NCBI GenBank assembly: GCA_916610825.1
Contig: OU744449.1
Coordinates: 17,949,344 to 18,013,343 of the forward strand
Length of the DNA: 64,000 nt
Reading direction: 5' to 3'
Origin: Haliclystus octoradiatus
Lineage: Eukaryota; Cnidaria; Staurozoa; Stauromedusae; Haliclystidae
Shown here: positions 42,591 to 51,719 of the stretch, piece after piece
Layout of the letters: each line of letters starts with the position of its first letter
How positions within the stretch are numbered: the stretch's first letter is position 1
The notes under the pieces: model-generated
What the model was told of the DNA's origin: nothing
Seen by the model: only the letters and a program-made list of their open reading frames with translations
Database searches by the model: none
Translations under genes and position numbers: made by a program

Positions 42591-42705
42591 CAAAGCCTTT
42601 CGGTAACTCCAAATTTCACTTGTTTATTTCACGATCATCAGACGATACCGTCCTATGATAGTGAAATAAACATGTGAAACTTGGAGTTACGGAAAGGCTT
42701 TGCAT
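42591..42705. repeat. Hairpin-forming inverted repeat, arms about 45 bp
   Basis: GCAAAGCCTTTCGGTAACTC on the left pairs with GAGTTACGGAAAGGCTTTGC on the right, continuing through GTGAAATAAAC. The loop is about 25 nt. The GTGAAACTTGGAGTTAC core is shared with the hairpin at 42906-43022. Confidence 0.8.
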
Positions 42706-42905
42706 CATCTTTGTCTCAATTTTATAATATGCTCTGTTTTAAAAAAACATCGAGCAGTTTCACATATATGTGTTTTACCTCATATTACATTATTATAATT
42801 TAGTTAAATATATATAATAAAACTTATGTTTATCTAATAGCAGATAATGTAATGCTCCATGTCTTCATTTGAAAGAGCGGTAAATAATAATGATACTGTA
42901 TATAG

Positions 42906-43022
42906 TGAAAGAGTCAAAGAATACAAATTCGTTACTGTTACTCAAGTTTCACGCATTTCATTTGGTGAAATGCGTGAAACTTGAGTAACAGTAACGAATG
43001 TGTACTCTTTGACTCTTTCACG
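42906..43022. repeat. Near-perfect hairpin, arms about 56 bp
   Basis: The left arm starts GTGAAAGAGTCAAAGAATAC and the right arm ends with its near complement GTACTCTTTGACTCTTTCAC. The centre is TGAAATGCGTGAAACTTGAG preceded by its complement. The loop is only about 5 nt. Confidence 0.85.
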
Positions 43023-43199
43023 ATATATTACTGTTATTATAATTTAATTAGTTATATAATTATAATAATAAGTTTAATTTGTGTAACTTTTGTTAGTATT
43101 ATAATGTACTATTGTATTATATCCGTAATATAGTATGTTAACAGAAACATAGAACAATAGATAAATTATTATGCAAATTAGAATTTTAACTATATATAT

Positions 43200-43270
43200 A
43201 ATATTAAAATGGTCAAACAAGACCGGCAGCCTTTGTATGGAATTTTACAAAATAGACTGCCGGCTCTCAT
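43200..43270. repeat. Dispersed repeat with short inverted arms; related copy near 62725
   Basis: GGTCAAACAAGACCGGCAGC and CTTTGTATGGAAT here recur inverted at about 62720-62765. A local inverted pair CCGGCAG...CTGCCGG is also present. Confidence 0.5.
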
Positions 43271-43624
43271 ACGAGGAGATTTCATGCCTTGAAGCCGAAG
43301 CTACTACGTTTGTTTACGAATTGAAACAGATCAATTTAGCGATATAACCTTTACTGATGAATCAACTGTGTTTTGATTTATCGCTGATCTACATGATGAA
43401 AAAATGGAAATAGACAAAAAATGACACCTCCGGTCGTCTCCATGGTCGTTGCATTGCCTCTCCATAATGTTGAATGAAAGAATAGATAATTATGAATAAA
43501 CTAGTTGTTTTGATAGAGATTCGTCATATATGCATATTTATTCAGAATTTCTTGAATGGGTCGCTTTGATTTATTCAGTAGAATATATTTAGTACTACAA
43601 TGATATATAAAAATATAAAGATAT

Positions 43625-43735
43625 ATAGAGATTTCTTCGTGGGTAGCGCGTGCGTACGGATTTTATTCACGAGTTTTCTGGTACAAAACAACGAGTGAAT
43701 AAAATGTGTACAAAGCGCTACCCACAAAGTAATCT
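43625..43735. repeat. Hairpin-forming inverted repeat
   Basis: GTGGGTAGCGCGTGCGTACG followed by GATTTTATTCACGAGTT pairs with ACGAGTGAATAAAATGTG and AGCGCTACCCAC. It immediately precedes the TIR element at 43743. Confidence 0.7.
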
Positions 43736-43742
43736 TTTTATG

Positions 43743-44370
43743 TAATATCCAGCGAGATTTCAACATCAACGATTATTGTTATTAGTGTGATTGAAAAAAG
43801 GGATTTTATATTATGCTTGGATGAGGTATGCTTCTTGTTTTGTTTAGTTTAGCTTTATGATGTGGATTTATTCAGATTCCTACAACAATTATTATTTTAT
43901 TCAATTTCATGAATAGTAATATATAAGAATTTTATTCAGAATTGTATTTAATCAAAAATCAATGACCCATTAAATTAGAAAACAAATCATTGTTGTATTG
44001 AAATTGATGAGAGACAATCGATGTTCCAGACAAAGGCTATGTTGCATAATTATTAAAATGATTACATCTCTCCTTGAAGTTCGCAAGTCAAAACAAAATA
44101 AAGCCGTGCATGTTTTTCAAAGTCGAAAAAATTATTTTGCCGGGAAATTACTTTCCCGGGCAATGTTTACATTTTTTGCCAACAATGAAGTGGATTTTGA
44201 ATGGTTATATCATTTTCTTCACACGTGAAGAAACATGGTACAAGCAATATGATTGGTTATATCGTTTTTTTCACGTGTGAGAAATTAATATTGATTACTG
44301 ATTTGTTAAGATAAAAAACAGACGAAAATTACAGCAACAATAGATCAATGGGAAATCTCGCTGGGTATTA
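43743..44370. mobile_element. MITE-like element with 20-bp TIRs
   Basis: TAATATCCAGCGAGATTTCA at left and the complement of GGAAATCTCGCTGGGTATTA at right match at 18 of 20 positions, with TA at the outer ends. Inside are a palindrome (TTGCCGGGAAATTACTTTCC) and two imperfect copies of GGTTATATC...TTCACACGTGA. 43915-44035 recurs in opposite orientation at 48095-48220. Confidence 0.6.
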
Positions 44371-44766
44371 AATGATTATAAATATCAGTTTCAAATTTAT
44401 AGAATTCTGTTGTGTTGTATCATAAAGGATTTACTTCTATAGAAAATGATTCTACCTTACAATGCATTCGATTGCGATATTAAATCTATCTTAGTCAGAA
44501 TTATTTCGAATAACAGACAGTTTACATCTTATTCTCATTGGCTTTATACTGTCTTTTGATTATATATTGTTTATAACTTGTTTTTAAATGTAATAATGTA
44601 TATGTAAATGTTATTCGGAGATTATTCCGCTCGTAATTATCATTCGGAAAATGAAAATGGTAAGTTATATTTCAATAGTTAATAGCAGATGTCTACTATG
44701 ATTGACTATATGGTTATAATATATGTTATATCCGTTGTTGGATGTGTTGCAACAATATCACTTAGT

Positions 44767-44930
44767 TTATCTGGTCGTAAATACTTGAAATTTGATGGTC
44801 TTATTTCTTGCCTCAGTGCTGTCAAATTTTACCGCGTCATCTCCAATTTCTAAAAATGGTCCACCCCCGGCCAAAACATATTGAAGTTCCCCCTGGATGT
44901 ATGTTACTGTTAATTTAGTATCGACGTAGC
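44767..44930 (-). CDS. Possible terminal exon of an unrecognised spliced gene
   Basis: A minus-strand acceptor (TTCATTTACAG|GCTACG, exon start 44930) opens a clean frame containing GYVDTKLTVTYIQGELQYVL and then AGGGPFLEIGDDAV, ending in TAA at 44767. It looks like real protein, perhaps an extracellular beta-rich domain, but I do not recognise it and found no upstream exon. Confidence 0.3.
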
Positions 44931-45239
44931 CTGTAAATGAATATTATAAAGTGATATAAATTTATTTTCATAAAAATAATATTGTTGACAATTCTGAATC
45001 AAATCAAATCAAATCATACATATTATATCTAATATCATAATTATTTGACTATTTTATATCTTATGTTATTTAATAAGTAAAAAAGATAGAAAGGATTCAA
45101 ATACCATGAACAGGACATGTCGGAATGGATGGACGAACAAGGCGTATTTCAAAAAAAATATTTATCATTATACTTTTTTTTTTTCAGATTTGCTGGATAT
45201 ATTATATCACCAAGTTTTCAGATAGTTGCTCTTGTGATA

Positions 45240-46270
45240 CCACTTCTTCTCAACAAGATAAAAACTGATGTAAATTTTGTTATTAAAGATTCAACAGTTC
45301 AACTTCTTACAGACACTGTGATATTGAACAGGAGTCTGATTGGAGTAAAGATTTTATTGATATTTTGAACAGCAATGACGTAGTCGAAGAAAGGAAGAAG
45401 CAAAATAAGAAAGCAAGGAAAGGAGATTTGTTGGAGTTATTCATTTACTTATTTACAAGGAATCGTGAAATTTTATCCAAAAACAAGACTGAAAATGAAA
45501 TTGAAGCAAGCAACATTGTTGAAATTGACCGATCTTCTATTTTACATGCGAATAATTCAAACGATTTGATTACGCCGGAATATTTTCAAAAACTACATCC
45601 TCTCCTGACGCCTGCTTATTGCCGCAGCCAGAGAAGGACAGAGAAGGTAGTCATTGTGATAATGGTTTGCTTAACAATTTCAATAACGGAGATAATAGAG
45701 AAAATGAAACTGCGTTACAAAGATAAGTAGTTACCTTTGAAAGGCATTTGCAGATTTGGATATAATAGAGATTGCCCAAATCATAACCCCAACATTTGTT
45801 ATGATTTGACAACTCATATCTAAGCATGGAAACTCTGTTAATGGATGTCCTCAGAACAAAGTCTATTGTAATCGCTTCCACATGTATATTTGTCTTCTTT
45901 CGAAAGGAAAGAATTTTGTGATAAAAAAGCAAATACCTACAGCGAACCAAAAACGCTCAACGCAAAAGGTTGAGTATTAAGACCCACTCTCCTTCGGTTA
46001 ACAATACCCATCAAACCCTTCTGCATCCTCAAGCAGCTCCACTGGCCACAAACTTTCAACATATAAATGTAAAATAAAATTCCTGTCTCATCCCATCAAG
46101 TTTACCTGTAACAATTCACCTCTGAATACAATATGTATCATACCAATTGCCTAGCAACGAATATCCCATTTACGATATGATTTTTATATCTGAAACCTGG
46201 CTGACAAATAGAATTCTATTTTCATCTGATGGAGGTGTGGCTATCATATTTGTAGCGGGTGGAATGAGTC
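45240..46270 (+). pseudogene. Decayed retroelement: unknown ORF and LINE endonuclease scrap
   Basis: 45365-45730 reads as a Lys/Asn-rich ORF (VEERKKQNKKARKGDLLELF). About 500 bp further on, near 46165-46260, is a LINE endonuclease motif (YDMIFISETWLTNR, then SDGGVAII). Frameshifts separate the pieces. The link between them is inferred from order only. Confidence 0.4.
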
Positions 46271-47660
46271 GATGACTATTAGTTACCACACACACACATA
46301 GAAGATTCTGATATAGATATATTTGATAATAATAACTGTAGCTGGCCATCAACAGGGAGAGGATCAAAAAAGGGTCAATATTGCCCTTGATAAACAGAGC
46401 CTCTATGAAGGTGGATCAGCTTTGCTAATGTAGGTGTTGTCGCCGCGAAGGGCAGACGTGAAGAGAGTTAAAGTTAATAAATTAGAGACAGTGATTTACA
46501 TTACAAGGAATACGTGATTACAAACGGAAGCTTTACAGTTAACAAAGGAAATACATTATGTAGGACAATAGATAAAAAACAATCCACTACATTTTCAAGT
46601 CTACTATAAACTTTACTGTTATTGATCTACCATTCACATTTTCAAATATAGAGAGTATTATAATTGACACTACCAATTAGTGTATGTCCAGTACTGAATC
46701 TTGTGTGATAAAACTTTGAGATTCAACTAAATAGCGAAAATAATTGAACAATAGTTACACTGTGAGAATTGTAACATATAACTCCTTGACTTCAAGAAGT
46801 CTAAAACTTTAAAAGATCAGCTAAACAAACTTGTCTTGTCTCACTTGAATATTGTCCGCTAGAGCTTGATCATTCTATGCTCATTAATAACGATGTGTGG
46901 ATACTACCCGAATACGAGTCTGGACGCGATCAGATCAAAACCGATCCAATCAAATCGGATTGGATCGGATTTGTAGTGCTATTTTTTGTTCGGATTAATT
47001 TGCAGTTCAAAATTTGACTGAGTATTTGTATTTTGTAATATTAAATTGTTCTAACTTTTTTCAACACAAAATATAAAGATTTTCAATGTCTAATACAGCT
47101 AGTTTATATTATGCCATTCTCTGTATCAATTACTTAATTCGCAAGGTGCAATCACACGACCAATATCAACACACAGCTGGAAGTCTTGGTGAGGCACCAA
47201 ACACTTATAGTACAAACCTTTGCTAAATATAGCACATTCTAACCTCAATTAATTAAGACTTTTCTGAAAGTCCGATTCATATTTTGAGAATGGATTCGTG
47301 ATATATAAGAATTCAGACATCATATAGCAATTTTGTAATCTTTTCCCCGTTTCTATGACCATTAATATGCATTTGAGCTAAGAAGGGTTTGACCGTAAAA
47401 TTACTGCCCGCCCTTGTAAAGGCTGTCCTGCCGTGATTCTATGGTTTGATCGGTTCAACACCTCCACTGCACCTTGCGAATTGGTTCAATCTTTGAGTCA
47501 TCAATGATGTGAAACTAATTATAATTTTATGGAGGAAGTGATTAATTAAGATGCCTTTATTACTCTTACATCATTTCAATGTGTGTTTTGTCTCACGTTC
47601 TCTTCCACAGTTCATTGTTCGTATATACATGTGGCTTAATTAGTACTTGGTTACAGAGAT
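46270..47660. other. No recognisable feature
   Basis: AT-rich. Contains a short CA tract near 46288 and palindromic GATCCAATC/GATTGGATC motifs near 46940-46970. No genes seen. Confidence 0.35.
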
Positions 47661-47666
47661 GGATTT

Positions 47667-47845
47667 AGAATAGAATAGAATAGAATAGAATAGAATAGAA
47701 TAGAATAGAATAGAATAGAATAGAATAGAATAGAATAGAATAGAATAGAATAGAATAGAATAGAATAGAATAGATAGAATAGAATAGAATAGAATAGAAT
47801 AGAATAGAATGGAATAGAATAGAATAGAATAGAATAGAATAGAAC
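47667..47845. repeat. (AGAAT)n pentanucleotide microsatellite
   Basis: About 35 units with one short unit (TAGATAG near 47772) and one G substitution near 47811. The FYSILFYSI frames on the minus strand are artefacts of it. Confidence 0.96.
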
Positions 47846-47899
47846 ATATTTGTCAAAAATTAAATGATGTAATATAATTGACATGCAAATAATGAGGGA

Positions 47900-48080
47900 T
47901 TACATCACTCTTGTGAGTGGGTTATCGGAATTTAGACCCACGAGTTCACTAACAACAAACAAGAAATCCATATCGTAAACGAGGCCGCCGAGTTTGCGAT
48001 ATGGATTTCGAGTTTGTTGTTAGAGAACGAGTGGGTCTAAATTTCGATGGCCCACGAACAAAGAGTGATGTAATCATTTT
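47900..48080. repeat. Fold-back repeat with arms of about 80 bp
   Basis: ATTACATCACTCTTGTGAGT and AATTTAGACCCACGAG at left pair with GAGTGGGTCTAAATTTCGAT and AAGAGTGATGTAAT at right. The central part is GAAATCCATATCG...CGATATGGATTTC. Confidence 0.8.
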
Positions 48081-48094
48081 AATAATCATCTAAC

Positions 48095-48525
48095 AGAACC
48101 TTTGTCTGGAACATCAATTATCTCTCGTCAATTTCACTACAACAATGATTTGTTTTCTAATTTAATGGGTCATTGATTTTTCATTAAATACAATTGGAAT
48201 GAAATTCTTACGAATATCATTTCAAAATATGACGCAAAGATTTCAGCAAAATTGTTTTTCAAACATGTGTGCAATTTTAAAATAAAATAAGAGTTACATT
48301 TGAATATAGCAAGTCCCAAGTTGCTACTTTTTGAATTTCTCAAGTTGAATTTTTAATTACGGAGTATACATTTAATTTGATTTTGAAAAAATATTCCATC
48401 TGTCGCAGCTTGTCGCCATTTTCAAAGCACATAAAACCGTGCAGGTATAGGTCTATAACCGCACACGTGCGGGTATAGACCTATACCTGCACGCTTTTAG
48501 TGGTTGCCATGGAATCTCGTGGGTT
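48095..48525. repeat. Partial inverted copy of the 43743-44370 element with an internal hairpin
   Basis: 48095-48220 is the reverse complement of about 43915-44035, with mismatches. GGAATCTCGTGGGTTG near 48510 resembles that element's end. A strong hairpin lies at about 48443-48500 (GTGCAGGTATAGGTCTATA paired with TATAGACCTATACCTGCAC). Confidence 0.55.
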
Positions 48526-48959
48526 GTCTTGATATAACTGCTAAACACGTGGTACAAATCCACCAATCGTTACTCGAGTTTTTTTCAAGTGATTATTAAT
48601 GGGAAGTATAAAGTCCACTTAAGTAGAGCCTACAAATGCTTTATGATTGATTAAACCTGTCGTCTTGTCTACATTGTTTGGCATTATGTGCTTGGATGGT
48701 GAGATTGTGAGACTCGTTCGTAGGATCTATTGGTTTCGACCAGTTACTGGTAGGACCTAATCTGTCACCGCTAAAATATGTCTCCAAGGTGCTTGGAGAG
48801 AAGTGATAGTAATTTGCTGGAGGAACTTCCGCCAAAACCATTCCAAGCATCTAACCCCAATAATTTGTAATAAATTTCTGTGCGATATAGGTAATATATT
48901 AACAAAGAAAGCTATTGTGTCCAAGCAATTGCGGATTATTACGAGCGTATGCGTTGATA

Positions 48960-49400
48960 ATCGTTCCTACTCGTTGCTACTCGCTACAATCCGTTCAGAA
49001 CCAAGTCTGTGACCGTACAATACCCTGATGGAACAATCTGACGGATGATATTGTAACATCAAAAACTATTGCTCAATTCAAGGAGAAACTACGATCATTC
49101 AATTTGTCAGCATTTTGTAAAGGGTTTATATAGATAGAAAAAAATCAGTCTTATAGTTTTACATATACCTAATATGTAGATACATATCTTTACATTAACA
49201 GTTTTTATCCTGATAGTAATGTCATATGTATTTATGCATATATCAATATGGTCATATCCATGTTTTAATTAATAATATTTATTTAATGTAGTTCTAATTA
49301 ATATTAAGGCTGTATGTGAGTGACACTTTCTATAGCGTAAAGTGTCCTTTATTTGCCGGTCAAAATGACAAAATATATCATATCATATCATATCATATCA
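48960..49400 (+). pseudogene. 3' end of a CR1/L2-like LINE
   Basis: A decayed ORF2 end around 49000-49130 (frames mixed; TSKTIAQFKEKLRSFN-like) is followed by a 3' UTR and a short (ATATC)n tail at about 49372-49399. The layout matches the ORF2 end and tail of the LINE at 50808-61647. Confidence 0.6.
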
Positions 49401-50680
49401 AACTCTAGCGGTCCAATGCCTTAATGGAGGTAAAACTATCCCAATTAAACAAACAAAAAGAAAACCATTAGGACTACTGAGTGAGGTCCTCCGACTCCGT
49501 TTTTGTTCGCTGAGGTGATGCAAATATAGTGCAAATCAGCCCACATCCTCTATCAATGTAAATGTAATACAGTCTCTTCAAGCTTCAATCCAGGGCTCTG
49601 AAAGCATTCACAAAGATACATTGGCATGTTGGAGGATTTGGGTTAATCCTGCAGCCGAGACATCCGACGTAGATATATCCAATATGCAAAGTAATCCTAT
49701 GTGACTTCTTGGACTTCTCATATAGGAAGCCTCTATGTTGTATGGGAACGCTGACATCTTTTTATTCCCCTGAAAACTTGATCAGATTGTTGATTTGCAT
49801 TTGAGTCAAGGATTCATGACATAAATATGCATAAATGAAGTGGGTGAATCCGAACCTGATCCAATTGTACTTCAGATCAGATTCTAATTGACAATCAGCT
49901 TACGGATCAATTCATCAGACTAACATATACTTTGGATTGGCATATTTGGAATCTTGTTTTTCCTTTAGAAAAAGTATCAATTCATTCATCAACCCATTAT
50001 GGCCATTCTGAGGGCACGATCATTCTATCCAATTGAAAGTGAACCGTTCGAAGTTGTTTAACAAACCACAACAAACGGATTTTTGTTTTCTGCAAAATCA
50101 TGAAATTTTGGATCGGATTGGGAACAGATGGTTCGTCCCATGATCGTTCCCCCCGAAACCCAAATCAGACGCACACCATTAATGCCTTGCTCTGATTGTC
50201 GACGAGCAGATTTTTAATAACATATACTAAATGGTCTTGGACCGATGCAATTATATACAAGCACAGTATAAGTCAAAGTGTAAGAATACGGAATGCCGGC
50301 AAAATGTTCCTGCGAAATCTAGAATATTGTTCTGGGGTGATCGATATGTCAGATGATGGTCAAAAATGGTTTACTTCAATGGCAATGGGCCCAAAATGGT
50401 GCAGGTAATATGGTTAGTTTTGTACACAGCTCAAGTGAAAATCGATGAAGATTTTTTGAATCAAGGTAGAATATCTGTTATTCAACATTAAGGAGTTTCA
50501 GATTGCATGAACGACGATGTTAGAAGGGTGCACAGTGCTTCTGCGCATCTCGTGGGGGAATCACCTCTGTGCAAGAACCGTTCACGCGAACGGTTCATGA
50601 GCAGCATATCATCGTCTTGAACGGTAACGAAGTTCAACTTTGAAATACGACAAATGTAGCATAGAAATTCGTTTGTGACT
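49400..50680. other. No recognisable feature
   Basis: No domains, repeats or splice-supported exons recognised. The 5' UTR of the LINE that follows may start somewhere near 50680. Confidence 0.35.
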
Positions 50681-50807
50681 ACGATTGCGTGATGACACGT
50701 TTTCACTTGCTCTTGAATTTTTTATGTTTTCATATGTTTATAATTTTTTTTTTTTTTTTAATTCTGAGAGAATACTGTACTGTTATATACAGTATATCTT
50801 ATTTATC

Positions 50808-51176
50808 ATGACTGGTGGAAAAGCCTGTGTTATTTGTAAGAAAAAAAATATCGCAGGGAATTCTTTAGATGCTTTACCATGTGTACACTGTGATAAATGG
50901 TGGCACAAGGCATGTTCAATTACTCACAAAGATTGCACAGCTTTAGAAATTGAGGTATTACAAAAATATCCTACATGTTGCTCACTATGTTATGATTCAT
51001 TAAAAAATCTACCGGTGAGATTGGATAGCCTTGAAAAAAAGTTTGAAGATTTTACAGAAAGTTTTAAAACGCAGACAAGCTCTAGCAGCACTGGTGTTGC
51101 GAAATCTTATTCTGAAGTAGCGTCACAAGATGGTGCTAACGTAGACTTAAACAAAGTTATCAAAGAAGCCGTCGCC
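50808..51176 (+). pseudogene. LINE ORF1, N-terminal part (PHD-like zinc finger)
   Basis: 123 codons from the ATG at 50808 to the transposon insertion. A PHD-type finger runs through CVICKKK, CVHCDKWWHKACS and CCSLC, followed by a short coiled-coil-like stretch (RLDSLEKKFEDFTESFK). PHD-like ORF1 proteins occur in CR1-group LINEs and are thought to bind the element's RNA or chromatin. The reading frame ends in the target duplication (KEAVA) and resumes in the same frame at 58270. Confidence 0.85.
51168..51176. repeat. 9-bp target site duplication, left copy
   Basis: GCCGTCGCC, identical to 58261-58269. Nine bp is the usual size for Mutator-superfamily insertions. Confidence 0.93.
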
Positions 51177-51279
51177 GCGCATGGAATATTCCCACCCAGC
51201 GACCAGCATTCCACGGCGCGACCAGCATTCCATCAGTCTCGTTCTATGGAACTCATGCCTCGTTCTTGCAATGGAAAAG
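51177..51279 (+). repeat. Left TIR of the MULE (103 bp)
   Basis: Begins GCGCATGGAATATTCCCACC and is identical to the complement of 58158-58260. It contains two direct copies of GCGACCAGCATTCCA about 20 bp apart, a plausible transposase-binding repeat. 51280-51719 between the TIR and the transposase start is non-coding and probably holds the promoter and 5' UTR. Confidence 0.95.
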
Positions 51280-51719
51280 CAATGATAAGGCCTGCCATCG
51301 ACACTTTACATATTATTACGTCGACATATTATTTCGTTATCTTATCTTATCTGTATCGGTTATTTATCAAATTATCACTGGTTTGAATTATTTAGCCTTC
51401 TAACTCGTTCTATTAGCTCTTTATTTTGAATTTTCCATTTGATTTATACTGAATGCTGAGTTATTGAATTATATTACTTTACGCTTCGGTCTGTCTAACT
51501 GTCTAGCTGTAGGCTACTACATCAGTTCCACATCACATCTTGATATAGCCTACTGCAGCTGTAGTAACTTATTAGGTACGTGAAGTTTACCCGATGTTTC
51601 TAATCTTTCTATGGTATTGTAATCTTAATTTAGTTGAAGAATAAGTCCATGTTTTTGTTTTTATTTCTAGTTTATCTAGTCCATAATTCCATATAAGTTT
51701 TGTATTATAGCTGTTTACA

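Noticed and set aside
47651-47884. FYSILFYSI-repeat proteins on the minus strand
   Set aside because: Translation of the (AGAAT)n microsatellite.
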